The notes under the pieces were generated by a model. It saw only the letters and a program-made list of their open reading frames with translations, did no database searches and was not told where the DNA came from. 64,000 bases of DNA from Alligator mississippiensis (lineage: Eukaryota > Chordata > Crocodylia > Alligatoridae): assembly GCF_030867095.1 (NCBI RefSeq), contig NC_081837.1, positions 18,107,001-18,171,000 on the forward strand. Direction: 5' to 3'. The position numbers were made by a program, and so were the translations under genes. This document shows positions 31,931-43,819 of this stretch, in pieces; the first letter of the stretch is position 1; each line of letters opens with the position of its first letter.

Positions 31931-33662
31931 TGTGACAATTTTAATTAAGATGGACCCAGCAGAGAGACACATCCTTACCTTATCTCTTTAGGTAACCCAA
32001 GCTGGATACATTCCTGAGGGAGGGGGGAACCTCTCTCTGCCTGTGTGACTAGTATCACATACCTGGGTAAGGGGCTTCCCTCCTGGTGTGCTAGAGTCTG
32101 CCCGGCAACTAGTGATGTATTTCAAATTGGTTGGCTGATGGCCAACAGGTGCTGACCTCCATTGGACCAGGTAAATGAGGTCACAAGTTAAGGACTGCCT
32201 GGGAGGAAGAGAGCAGCAGCCCTGAGGGATACTCAGGAACAAAGAAGAGCTGTACCACCTGAAACTTGCTCTCTCTCTCAATAGTCATGATGAAGGAACC
32301 GCCTGCCTCCAGAGGGATTCTCCAACTGCCCCTGGATGATACTCGTTGTCACAACCCAAGGGTGTGATTTTGTGTGTGTGCTCTTCGGCACTGGTAAATT
32401 ATTTCCCACCATGAGGAGCTTTCTTTGCAGGGTGCATTTCTCGGTTGCAAGGAGAAGTGCACGGTGCAAAGGAGTTCCCGCCACCCGCATGCAAATTTGT
32501 GTCCCACTATTGGCCAGTTCTAAATTATTCCCACGTGGTGGCTAGCGATTGGCTTGCTAGCCGTATAAGAGGCTTGAGCGGTTTCCACCCAAGTTGGAGG
32601 ACTCCACAACCATCTCGTGGAGGAGGAGGACTTCACGTCTCGTGAAGAACTCTAAGCGCTGCAGAGCCTAACGGACCCAGCGTGTGCCTTAAGAAGGCTA
32701 TAGGGGTCTGATCAACCTCTGGCCTCTCCCCGTCGCCGAGCGCGATCCCTCGATGAACCCCTTCCCTGCGCACTTATTCCACGGAGCCTAGCAAACTTCG
32801 TGTGTGTGTGTATCCAGAGCTCTTCTCCGAGTTGTTTTCTCCGGTTGAGTCAATGGGCTCGTGATTTTAGAGCCTTCAGCCGGATTGGGCTAGAGTTCAC
32901 GAGGTTAGAACTCTTGTCCACTCTTCTTTCCTATTTGTAACTGCAACTCAAGCAAGTTTTCCTGCCTGCACCGTGACCATCTACGGTGTAAGTAAAATAA
33001 TCTTTAATCAACCGCTATGCATCCGTGCCAGTTCTAGTCCGCCGGCCTGCATTCCCCAACCCACATGCCAGGGCTGCTGGCCACAGCCCGCCGCGCGCCC
33101 CCGAGGGCCTCAGACTGCTCCCGGCCTGCACACTCGTGAGTAAGCTACCTGAGCTCCACCAAGATATATAGTTTGCTGTAACTCAGATGCGAGATCAAAG
33201 GCTACCCCAGCCACAGGAGTTTGCTCAATGGGATTTCTCTGTCAATGCTCTACCCTGTACCCTAATCTAACCCTACCCCTGTAACCAATAAAGTTCTCCT
33301 TTGTTCCTAGGGTGGGAGACTTATTGGGAGTGGGTCTAGATTATGCCTTGGGTCCCCTTGGTTCGGCTGACTAAGGGAGACCACTACTTGTGCTTCTGAC
33401 TGAGGGAAGCATCCCAACTTCTTGAAGTGAATCAGGTCCCCTTGAGGGCTACTAGGCCTGTGTTTCCCAGAGTGCGCAGAGCCCGAATTAAGTCCAGAGC
33501 TCTGGGTGGTGGCAGCAGAAACCCCAGGCTAGCGGGTGTGCTCCAGGAAGGGGGTTGGCCAGACGTGACGCACTCCCAGGGAGGCACTCGGAGCCTGGAA
33601 GGTGGTGGGGTGAAGGGAGGTGGGTGGCTCAATGCAGGAGCACTCCTTACTGGGCCGCCACA
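31931..33662 (+). mobile_element. Solo LTR of family LTR-A, itself interrupted
   Basis: It begins TGTGACAATT and ends GGGCCGCCACA. Its blocks follow the 935-bp LTR at 10577-11511 and 58558-59492 in order. Removing the inner LTR and its duplicate leaves about 941 bp. It carries a CAATAAAG signal at about 33285. It lies within a CR1; a target duplication is not clear. Confidence 0.8.
32347..33132 (+). mobile_element. Solo LTR of a third family, 786 bp, nested
   Basis: It starts TGTCACAACCC and ends CCTGCACA. It has a CGTATAAGAGG box near 32560-32570 and an AATAATC region near 32996. A perfect 5-bp target duplication CTCGT flanks it (32342-32346 and 33133-33137). The flanking LTR-A text reads on without a gap across it. 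Confidence 0.87.
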
Positions 33663-33953
33663 GCCCCGCTCACCGATGAGTTTGTAGGCAGCCACGAGAT
33701 CACCTCTCAGCTTCATCTGGCAAAGGCTGAAGAGATTCAGGTCTCCCAATCGGTCCACATAGGGTTTTTTCTGTAGACCTTTAACCAGACAAGTGGCCCT
33801 CATCTGAACCCTCTCCAGGCCATCCACATCCCTCCTGAAGTGCGGTGCCCAAAACTGGATGCAGTACTCCAGCTGGGGCCTGACCAATGTAACATAGAGC
33901 GGAAGTATCAGCTCCCGGGACCTACTTGTGATACACCTACTTGTGCAAGAAAG

Positions 33954-34332
33954 TGAAGGGGAAAAACAAAATGGTTCCAGTCTGCCATTTTGTTTGTGAG
34001 CGAGTCATGTAGCCAGGTCATGACCTTGCTGTTACAGACTGGTTTAAACTAGTTTTTTTTTTTCTCCAGTAACAAGTTGAAGACATGTGCAGACTTGTCT
34101 GCGTCATGGCTAATGTTGATTGGTTTATACTATTGCTATGCTTATGATGTCACATTTTCTATATTACCCCCTCACTGCCTATGTTCAGAGTCAGACCTCA
34201 TGGCAAAATTCTGAATTTGTGTATGACGCTGACCAGGAATGCTTTCTTTATTAAACTAAGTCTTAAAACTTCAGTTGGCCTGTTCATCTGAGCCTCCGCT
34301 CAACGAACCCGGGGACGAAGTTTTCCCCTACA
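33954..34332 (+). repeat. 5' LTR of the provirus
   Basis: 379 bp from TGAAGGGGAAAAAC to CCCCTACA. It has a TATA-like CTATATTA near 34159-34166 and TTTATTAAA near 34248-34256 toward its 3' side. It matches the 3' LTR base for base in length. Confidence 0.93.
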
Positions 34333-34338
34333 GTTTTC

Positions 34339-34356
34339 TGGTGTCAGCAGTGCGAT
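34339..34356 (+). promoter_or_regulatory. Primer binding site, tRNA-Leu type
   Basis: TGGTGTCAGCAGTGCGAT lies six bases after the 5' LTR. It is complementary to the 3' end of tRNA-Leu (TGGTGTCAGGAGTGGGAT) with two differences, so the virus was probably primed by tRNA-Leu. Confidence 0.7.
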
Positions 34357-34947
34357 TGCGGCGGAACACGGGGTTGGCAGCTTGAACAGTCTGGTGATAC
34401 AACTGACACCCGTGGCACCAAAACTCAGAGATAAGAGATCCTAATTAAAAAAATCTCACTTAACGGGTCTCAGTGTTCCCTAGTCTGGACAAGTAATGTC
34501 TTCTCGGCGGTAAGCGCTCCCTACGTTACTTTTATAAGTATAAGACTTAGTTTATTTTATCTGACTGACTGAAAGATACTTTATTTGAAACTGACTTAAA
34601 GATTTGAATCTGACTGACTTGGGATCCTGACAGGTAGACTGTTCTGATTTTGTCTGGGGACGCCTAGACTTTTCTCTGTTTATCCCTTTGCTACTGGCCT
34701 CTAACAGTCTGTCCTGATAACTCTGATTTATATTTGAGAGATTGTCTTGTGTCCTTCCCTTGTGTCTGGTTCATGGGCAGCCACCCCAAGTTGGCCGCTT
34801 GCGAGCCAATCTTGAAAGCAAGGGCTCGTGTTCCAGTTTGTGCATCCTTTTGTGTCTCTGGCACCGGGCATCGCTCTGATGAACCCGTTTCCCCTTCCTC
34901 TTGTGTCTCAGGTAAATCTCTCCTGGTTCTGTTATATTATCCTGGCA

Positions 34948-36738
34948 ATGGATCAAAGATCCTCTTGCCCAGACCCAAAAACACCTTTGGGGTATATGTG
35001 TAAGGAGTATGGAACTAAATTGGGTCCAAAGAAGCAAAAGCGCTTAGTTAAATTGGCACATGCTTGGAATGGTTATACCTATGAAAACCCTGGGTTACAG
35101 TTTCCTGATAAAGGAACCTTTGATCCCGATAAATTAAATTACCTGAGGGGATTCTTAGAGATACCTAAGCCAAAGCAGATGAAATATTGGTACCTATGGG
35201 ATAATGAAGCTTCAAAAAGAAAACAAAAATCTATTGAGACTAGTCTCAGAGACTCTAATGATAAATTAAAAAGGCAATTGGCTACATTAAAGGAGGAAAA
35301 ATTGGCTCAGCCTCCTATAAAAGAGAAAAACCCTAGTGTTCCACCAGCTCCAAATGGCCCTCCAACATATAAAAACCTTTACCCTATTATGCCGGCGCCC
35401 AACTTTACCCGCACCCAAGAAGATACAGAAGACCTACTAGATTCCTAGGTACCTAGTCCTGTTCCTCCTCCTCCTGCCCAAATAGTCAACCCTGCTCCTC
35501 CTGCTGCTGCAGCTAGCTGTTCACCCACAGAGCCGCCAGCAAGCCTGCTTTCTCCCCCAGCTTCAATTAATTTAGACTCCGATGATGATGGCCTACCTAG
35601 TATGCGAGAAGTTAAGAAAAATTTAAAGGCTGAATTAAGACCCTTATACAAGGTGAAGAATATCCAAAGAGGTTCAAATGGGCAGACTGTAATAACCCTA
35701 TATGCCCAAGAGGGAGGAAGATTGATTGTGACCACCTTCGGAGACCCGCAGTATTTTAAGTCAACTGTTCTCTGCCCATTGCGACAATACCCGCCTCAAA
35801 TACCAGGAGGCCAATGGACTGTAGTTCATGTCCCTTGGACTGCTAGTGATATCACTACCTTTTGTAATACCTTTCCAAAACTCAGAGAAAGCCCTACTGA
35901 TTTTAAAGATAAATTGCAGCAGGTCTTTAGTATTTACAGTCCCACTGTGTCTGATGTAAACTGGCTCTTAAATAGTCTGTTAAATCCAGAACAAAAATGA
36001 CTCCGAATTGCAGAAACTAGGAATATTCCGGATGGCACCCTTTGGCCACAAAATGATTACAATTATGAAGAAAATCAAGGACTGCAAAATTTGCAAAATG
36101 CTAGAGCTACTTTGCTAAACGCCATTACCAGAGTAGCTCAGACTCATGTAGATTGGACAAAAGTAGAAATTGGCAAACAAAATCCTGACGAGCATCCAGC
36201 AGATTTTCAAACTCGACTTTGTGCAGCAATCCAAAGACATACCAGCATTGATCCTGCTGCAGACAACATGCGAGGGTTGATTGTTACCACCTATGTAAAG
36301 AATTTACAGCCGAAGTTACAAGAAAAATTACAGCAGTTGGTTCTAGGCTGGAAAGGAAAACAAATGACTGAAATTGTTCAGGCATGTATCGATTTATGGG
36401 AACAACAGCAGGCGGAAAAGGAAAAAAGAAAAGAACTTAAGACTAACCTAATGGCTTTGAAAATTCAAAATTTAGAACAAAAACGGCGTACTGATCCTCG
36501 CCCATACGCCCAACCTCACAAAGACTTTTATCCTGGGGCCCCAACGTCCAATCAGAGCTCTCACCCAAATTTTAGCTTCAGACCAAGTGCACCTCCTTTT
36601 CAGCTGCGTTCCCAACATGGACTGCGTCCAGATGATATTTGCAATTATTGCAAGCAAAGAGGACATTGGAAAACAAACTGCCCAAACCGGCCTCAACCAG
36701 TCCGCTCTCTAGCTTTCCACTCTCCAAACCCCCCCCAA
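34948..36738 (+). pseudogene. ERV gag region (fossil)
   Basis: The region carries matrix-like N-terminal text, a proline-rich stretch with a PPTY-type late motif, a capsid part resembling gamma-type p30 (PWTASDITTFCNTFP, YSPTVSDVNWLLNSLL) and one zinc knuckle CNYCKQRGHWKTNCP near the end. The order and motifs place it with gammaretrovirus-like class I elements. It is broken. It ends in UGA-CGG, with pro continuing in the same frame. Confidence 0.88.
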
Positions 36739-39700
36739 TGACGGTTTTCAGAGACTTCTGTATCTCCTGATTGTGCCTTGCTAAATTCTCTTGTAAAAGC
36801 CTCTGAAGACGCTAGTGTAACCATAGTGGTCAATGAACAACCTCATGATTTCTTAGTAGATACGGGAGCCTCTATGTCCACTATAAAGTGTGAGGAAGCT
36901 AAGGAACTTGTGCCTACAACTAAAATAGTTAATGCAATTGGACTAGGGGGTCAGGTCATTCCACATGTATACGCTAACCCTGCTCTAGTTAAAATAGGAC
37001 CTCTGTCTGCTGAACATGCCTTTTTGTTAAGTCCTACTGCTCTGGTAAACTTGTTAGGAAGAGATTTGCTGTGTAAATTAGGTGCCACAATCTACTGTTC
37101 CCCTGAGGGTATATATTTAGATCTGCCTTCTGATCAGACCCCAAATTTAATGCTCTTGTTCTCTACAGACCCTGAGAATAACCAAATAGATGGAGACTCC
37201 TCCAACTCTCCATCTCTTTTGGACGTTCCAGAGTCCTTGTGGGCTTCCCACCTCAATGAAACGGGGAAACTCTTGAACATTGAGCCAGTTCAGTTAACAT
37301 ACAATGCATGCAAACCTTTTCCTGCAATAGAACAGTATCCCCTTTCCCGCAAAGCTGAAGAAGGTATCGCCCCGGTCATTGATGCTCTTTTGCAACAGGG
37401 TGTTTTAATCCCAACTCGCTCTCCCTGTAACACTCCTATCCTACCCGTGAAAAAGCCAGGGAAAACAGATGAGCATGGAAAACCTGTTTATCATTTTGTA
37501 CAAGATTTAAGAAAAATTAATCAATTTGTTGTCCCTTCTCATCCTGTTGTGCCTAATCCCTCTACCATCCTTAGCATGATTCCCACCTCTGCTACTTTTT
37601 TTTCTGTTGTTGATTTACGTTCTGCTTTTTTCTCCATCCCAGTACACCCTGACTCCCAATTTCTTCTTGCATTTACCTACAAAGGAAGGCAATATACGTA
37701 GACATGTTTGCCTCAAAGGTTTACTGAAAGCCCTTCTATATTTTCTAAAGCGTTAAAAAAGGATTTAGATACTATAATTTTGCCTTGTAACTCAGTACTT
37801 ATTCAGTATATTGATGATCTTATAGTTGCCTCGGAAACTGAAATTGCCTGTGTTACAGATACAATTCAGCTCCTGAAATGTTTAGCCCAACAAGGTCATA
37901 AAGCTTCTAAAGCTAAGTTGCAGTTTTGTCAGCCAAAAGTTATATATCTAGGGCACGAAATCTCCAAAGGACATAGACATCTAACTGCAGATCGTATTTC
38001 TGCTGTTCTTTCTCTCCCCAGACCCACTACTAAGAAGCAGCTCAAAGGATTTTTAGGCTCTGCATCTTATTGTCGGCAATGGATACCTAACTTTTCTTTA
38101 CTAGCTAAACCCTTAAATGAGCTTACAAAGGATGGTTCTCCTAATAACCCTCTCCCGTGGACTGAGCACCATGAACAAGCCTTTGTTAACCTAAAAACTG
38201 CACTAGCCTCTGCACCAGCATTGGGACGCCCTGACTATGATAAACCCTTTACACTATACTGTCATGAAAGAGAAGGTGTTGCTACTGGAGTCCTAACCCA
38301 ACCTTTTGGTTCTTCTTACAAACCAATTGCTTACTTTTCTTCCTTGCTTGACCCTGTTGCTTAAGGATTTCCACCTTGTTTGCGTGCTGTAGCTGCTGGT
38401 GCATCACTTTTAGAAAAATCAGCAGCTATAGTGTTAGGGTCTCCCCTTACCCTTGCTGTTCCCCATGCTGTCTCTGCCTTGTTAAATTGCAGGAAAACTC
38501 AACACTTGTCCTCTCCAAGGTTATCTTCTTATGAACGCACTATTCTAGCTGCTAATAATGTTACTATTGTTCGTTGTAATGTTTTAAACCCTGCTTCTCT
38601 TTTACCTTTACCGCACGATGGAGATACTACTGCATTACTCAGACAGATCAGGTATTTACCCCGCGTCCACATCCCAGAGATACACCTCTAGTTAACCCTG
38701 ATTGTATTTTTTTTTGTAGACGGCTCATGCAAAAGAGACGTGACTGGGCAACTTCGTGCTGGGTTTGCCGTATGTTCACCACATGCAGTCATTGAAGCTC
38801 ACAGTCTTCCTGGTATCCGGAGCGCGCAACAAGCATTGTGGATTCCTTACCTCTTCTGGGTCTCCTATTTCTCATGCTCCTTTAATTAATGCCTTGCTGG
38901 ATGCTATTTTACTCCCTAAACAGATTTCCGTTATGCACTGTAAAGCTCATACAGGAGGTTCTGATGATGTGAGCCAAGGAAATGCTTGTGCAGATAAACA
39001 TACGCAGCATGCAGCCCTTGATGGTACCCCACTTGCCAGTCCCTTTTGTTTAGTCCTTGATCTTTCAACCTCTAACATTTCTCTTCTCCAGGATGCAGCT
39101 CCAGAATCCGAAAAACATGCGTGGCTTTCTGCCGGCTGTATCTTACATTCTGATACCTTGTGGAAGTCTCCTGACGGGAGCATCATTGCCCCTAAAACCC
39201 TTGTCCCTCATCTTGCACGCGCATCCCATGAAATGGGACATGTGTGCAAAAGGGGGGTAGCAGAAAACATTTTAAGATACTGGTACGCACCCACTATACA
39301 TGCAGTAGCGAAAAGGATCTCACAAACTTGTGCGATATGCTTGCAACATGGAATTAGCAAACCCACATATGTCCAGGCTAGTGCCACTCCCTGGTCTTAT
39401 GGACCATTTCAAAACTTACAAGTAGATTTCATTGATTTACCGCCTAGCAAAGGGTTCAAGCATGTCCTTGTTATCGTGTGTCACTTCAGTGGGTGGACAG
39501 AAGCTTACCCCACTAGAAGAGCAGATGCAGTCTCTGTAGCAAAGGAATTAATGACCGAATTGATTCCACAATTTGGCATACCACTTACATTAGATTCAGA
39601 TCAGGGACCGCATTTTACTTCTCAAATCCAAAAGGTTCTTAGTAAAGCTTTAGGATTTTCATGGAAATTTCATACACCCTATCATCCAGCAAGCTCAGGG

Positions 39701-40330
39701 AAGGTAGAACGCATTAACCAAGATATTAAATCAAAATTACCCAAACTTTGTAAACAAACTGGACTTTCTTGGCCTGACATTCTTCTGATTGTGCTAATGC
39801 ACCTCAGGAACATGCCTAATAGAAAACATGGACTTACGCCATATGAAATTTTATTTGGTAGACCTATGAACGTGGGTTTAAACCCTATCATAGAGATTAA
39901 AGCAGTAGATCTGTTAGAAGGTCATGAAAGTGTGTTAAGTTATTGCAAAGGACTCATGAAGACTTTCAAAGCTTTATTTCCACAGGTCAGTGCAGCTTTA
40001 CCCATTCCAACTGATGTTCCCTGCCATGCTTTGAGACCTGGTGAATGGGTTCTAGTAAAGGAATTTTGCCGAAAAGACTGCCTGCAACCCATACTGCCGT
40101 AAAGGTTGATGGAAGATCTGCCTGGATACACACATCTCATTGCAAAAGGACATTAACACCAAAGAAAGAAGAACAAATCAACCCAGAACCAGCCCAGCTG
40201 GAATTAGATCCCACTCAAAAGGAAACTGAGGAAGAAGGTCTTCAAGAAACGAGTGCAGATACCCCTCACCTTGTTGCACCCCCTCACAACTATAACCTTC
40301 GTCCTAGAAGACAAGCCAAGAAAAGGTAAC
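36739..40330 (+). pseudogene. ERV pro-pol region (fossil)
   Basis: Protease is shown by FLVDTGASMSTI and LLGRDLLCKLG; reverse transcriptase by YHFVQDLRKINQ, VVDLRSAFFSIPV and QYIDDLIVASE; RNase H by text near 38700-39000. Integrase carries the zinc-binding part (CAICLQHGISKP), the core (QVDFIDLPPS, LDSDQGPHFTS, YHPASSGKVERIN) and a C-terminal GEWVLVKEF block. The order is complete for a gamma-type pol. Several breaks are present, so it is a fossil. Confidence 0.9.
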
Positions 40331-40382
40331 TAATCAGTGTTATTAACACCAAGGTGAACTCAGACAACGAAACCCAGAAGAA

Positions 40383-41822
40383 TTGCCTGCAGAGGCAAAC
40401 CAAACAATACTTGCCAACATGACTGTTAAGTTTATTATGGCTACAGTGCTACTTAATGTAGCCGTATTAGGTGCCCCTAACACATACCTTGGTCTGCTAC
40501 AAAAGGTATCAATAGCCCTAAACGTCTCAGATTGCTGGGTGTGTGGTCTTAGTCCTAGGGCTCATAGCGAAGGATTTCTTATGATACCTCGTCCCTTGAG
40601 TTTAGAAAGTTTAACTGTGCGGTGGGCAGACCCAAATAATGCCACTTGGACTGATGCAAGGTACCTTACGGTGATTCCTTTACAGGGAGAAATGTGTTGG
40701 GTACACAACTACTCCCAACAAAATTTTTATTCAGTGGGAAATAGTAGTTGTAAACATTATGATATGGGAAAAGGAGTGTGGATGAACAATCATACTAAAG
40801 AGAGAACATGGTGCCAAAGTTTTAATGGATGGTATAGCCCAAATAACCAGATTAGCGGAACTGGAGCAATATCCTGCAAACCAATGAAGTGGTCACGTAT
40901 CACCATATGGGAATGTTTTATTTTAGGAGGCCATTGCTATAGAGATGGCACCATAAAGTCAGCATCTCCTGACAGTTTGGGAAGGCCATCTCCTATTGGA
41001 GGTCGGTTTACCCTAGACTGGTATGAAGGCTCCTTTAGTAATAACCAGGCCCTGCAAGGAACCTATTGGGTATGCGGGACTAAAGCCTACCATCAGCTAC
41101 CACCAAATTGGTTCGCATCTTGTTATCTAGCCTGGCTAACCCCTCCAGTCAGAGTTACAAAAGTTCTGCCTCCAGGGCATCACCGAAATAAAAGAGAAAG
41201 CCCCGAGAGAGCAGATTGAGAACGAGATGCGATAGCTACCCTTGAAACTTATAAAAATCCTTCAACCGTGGGAAAATGAATAGGGTGTTCTGTAGCAGGA
41301 ATATTTCCACTAGTTACCGGTCCAGCTGTCTCCTGTTTGGGAAGATATACCCTGCAACTACAAGCGGTAGTTGAAATATTGGCCCTAGAAACTGAAACTG
41401 CCATAACCAGTCTGGGAAACGCTATAAAGATCATAGCCCGAAATCAAGATAATTTACGACTAATGGTTATGCAGAACCGATTAGCCCTTGACTATGTTTT
41501 AGCATCTGAAGGGGGTGCCTGTGCTGTAATAGGCCAAGAGTGTTGCACTTATGTAAATAGTACCTTTGACTTAGTAGAAAACCAAGTTAATAATGCGATG
41601 GTTCATGCTGCAAAAGCCGCTGAAGCAGCCTTCGTTCCCAAAGTTTCTTCAGTAGATTGGTTTGCTTGGTTAGATCCTAGGGGATTATTCAAAGGTCTGC
41701 TTGGGAAAATAATGTCTGCTTTGTGTATGGTTTTAATTTTAGGGTTAAGTTTGTATGTGATTGTGCAGCTAGTTTTATGTTGCACAAAGTTGTGTCTTAA
41801 AAAGGCTGAACAAACTATCTAA
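40383..41822 (+). pseudogene. ERV env region (fossil)
   Basis: A hydrophobic signal-like start (MTVKFIMATVLLNVAVLG) leads into a surface unit with a CWVCG motif of the CXXC type, several N-glycosylation sequons and a basic cleavage-like HRNKRES. The transmembrane unit has the immunosuppressive-type stretch (MVMQNRLALDYVLASEGGAC), the CX6CC motif ending QECC, and a membrane span (ALCMVLILGLSLYVIVQLVL). This is a gamma-type envelope. It is broken. Confidence 0.88.
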
Positions 41823-41946
41823 AGAAATGGTTAAAAACATGGTGTTAGAACTAAGAAATAATCAAATAAAGCAAGAGAAACTATGGACAGACCTGTGCCA
41901 AATAGAAATAGAGTGATCCTCCTTCGGAAGGATCAAATGGGTGAAA

Positions 41947-42325
41947 TGAAGGGGAAAAACAAAATGGTTCCAGTCTGCCATTTTGTTTGTGAGCAAGTCA
42001 TGTAGCCAGGTCATGACCTTGCTGTTACAGACTGGTTTAAACTAGTTTTTTTTTTTCTCCAGTAACAAGTTGAAGACATGTGCAGACTTGTCTGAGTGAT
42101 GGCTAATGTTGATTGGTTTATACTGTTGCTATGCTTATGACGTCACGTTTTCTATATTACCGCCTCACTGCCTATGTTCAGAGTCAGACCTCATGGCAAA
42201 ATTCTGAATTCGTGTATGACACTGACCAGGAATGCTTTCTTTATTAAACTAAGTCTTTAAATTTCAATCGGCTGGTTCATTTGAGCCTCCACCCAACGAA
42301 CCAGGGGACGAAGTTTTCCCCTACA
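41947..42325 (+). repeat. 3' LTR of the provirus
   Basis: 379 bp from TGAAGGGG to CCCCTACA. The next base, 42326, is the first base of the right palindrome arm. A purine-rich stretch GGAAGGATCAAATGGGTGAAA precedes it, a weak polypurine-tract candidate. Confidence 0.93.
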
Positions 42326-42370
42326 CTGCCCAAGGGAGCCCATCGCCCCAGACGCTCTTTCTTTCCCCAG

Positions 42371-43234
42371 GAGCTGAAAGGCCCCTGCGGGTACCGGCAC
42401 CAGCAGGTGAGTGGGTTCCAGTGGGGCGGGGGGCTGTGAGGAGACCATGTGGGCTAGGTGATGGCTGCATGGCGGGGTGGACCAGAGGGACAATCCTGGG
42501 GTTGGGGGATGGAGGACAAAGGCAGGGACAGAGGGACAGATGGGGCAAGAGGTGGCTCCATCGCAGACAGATGGGCAGTGGCGTGAGGCCTCTCTAACCT
42601 GCACGGTCTCCTTTGCTGCAGCTGGAGCTGAAGGTGCTGCGGGCCCACCTGGCAGCCCAGGAACAGGACACAGAGGTACTCCTGTCCCGGTAGGTGTGGG
42701 GCTGGGAGGGACCGGGCTGTTCCCGGGGTGTGGCGCAGGGCTTGGGGCTGAACCCAGGGCCCGTCCCTGCTTCTGCGCGACTCTCTCTTTGGGGAAGGGC
42801 TGTTTTGTGGGACGGCGTCGTCAGTCTCCCTGAGCCCAAAAATGTGTTTTGTCACCACAGTGCTTGGCAAAGGGAAGAGGAGCTCCTGGTGAGTTTGGTG
42901 GGGCTGAGGCCGGCAGGGCCGTGGGGCAAGGGAGGGAGCAGGCTGAGGCTGAGCTTGGCCAGCTGGGTAAATCCAAGAGGATGTGAAAGCAGGGAACAGA
43001 GTCCTGGCACCTTGCATGTGGGGACAGGTGGGGCCTGGCTGGTGCCTCAGGCTGTGTCGCTGTTGGGTGCTGAGGCCTGATATGCTCGGTGCAGCCATGG
43101 GCATGATGTGATGGGCTGGGGCGATTCTGGTGCAGACTCAAGTGGAGGAGCTCAGGAGGGAGAATTGCGCCCTGGTGCTGGCCCTCCAGGGGCAGAGGAA
43201 GTAGGGCCATGACATGGAGGACCGCCCCATGGAG
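42371..43234 (+). pseudogene. Coiled-coil exon block, 5'-truncated gene copy
   Basis: The exons 42371-42406, 42622-42689, 42861-42888 and 43136-43234 mirror those at 26841-27704, with the same splice sites and phases and TAG at 43202-43204. Only 45 bp of upstream intron remain before the 3' LTR, so promoter and all earlier exons are absent. The remaining exons could be transcribed only from a foreign promoter; the adjacent 3' LTR is in the same orientation and ends 45 bp upstream of the first exon, so LTR-driven transcription is conceivable. I call it a truncated pseudogene copy. Confidence 0.6.
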
Positions 43235-43819
43235 GTGAGCCTGCCCTGTATGCCCCTGCCCAGGGAGAGGGGGAGTGTGTGTGTGCCTGTGTGTGCCCAG
43301 GGAAGGCTGTGCCCCACTGTACCAGGCCTGCACTCGAGGGGCCGGGTGCTGCCCTGGCTCTGTGGGTGGAGGTCTTGTGTGTGCAGTGCTGGGCACCATG
43401 TGAGCCTTGCGGGTGTCACACTGTAGGACTGGTGGGGTGATAGGTCTGTGCTGCACCGACCTCCCCTGCTTCATGGATGGCTGTCCCCTGCCATAGCCGC
43501 CCCCCATCCTCTGCCAGGGGCCAGCTCTGGGCCAGGGGCTTGCATTTTGTCCTCACTGCCGTATGCTTTCTCCTTTGCAACAGCCTCCCGTGGAGGGGAC
43601 AGCGGAGGTGTGCTGCCCAGCCTGGGAGGCATAAGTGGGGCACAGAGAGGGGAGTGTGAGGTGCGGGGCCCTCATGGGTAACTCATGGGCGGTGGGGCAG
43701 GCTCTGCAGTGCTGCAAGTGGTGCTTCTCACATCTTGGGGGCTTGTTCCTTCCCGGGTGCTGGCGGGGATGAATTCAGTCTGGGATCCATTTCTGACCAG
43801 TTCCTTTCTGTGCAATCAG

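Larger units (their letters stand above)
31570..33953 (-). mobile_element. CR1 LINE 3' end, split by LTR insertions
   Basis: CR1 sequence on the minus strand occupies 31570-31930 (3' tail with AGATCATCGAGTCCGACCCC, then RLDIRKKVFTERVVKIWNTL) and resumes at 33663-33953 (QLEYCIQFWAPHFRRDVDGL, LRGDLVAAYKL). The two parts are consecutive in the CR1 consensus. The gap is a nested pair of LTRs. The 5' side of this CR1 ends where the proviral 5' LTR begins. Confidence 0.88.
33954..42325 (+). mobile_element. Class I (gammaretrovirus-like) endogenous retrovirus
   Basis: An 8.4-kb provirus in the order LTR, primer site, gag, pro-pol, env, LTR. Gag shows a gamma-type p30 and one CCHC knuckle; env has a gamma-type transmembrane unit. 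Gag and pro share a frame, separated by one UGA followed by CGG, the stop read-through arrangement known for this class. The two LTRs are both 379 bp and differ at about 18 sites (4-5 %), an age of probably tens of millions of years at slow crocodilian rates. It is broken, with roughly six to eight interruptions. There is no target duplication: the 5' flank is CR1 (..CAAGAAAG) and the 3' flank is the palindrome arm (CTGCCC..). Confidence 0.93.

Noticed and set aside
33954-42325. The provirus as an intact element
   Set aside because: Its coding regions carry roughly six to eight breaks and its LTRs differ by 4-5 %, so it is a fossil.
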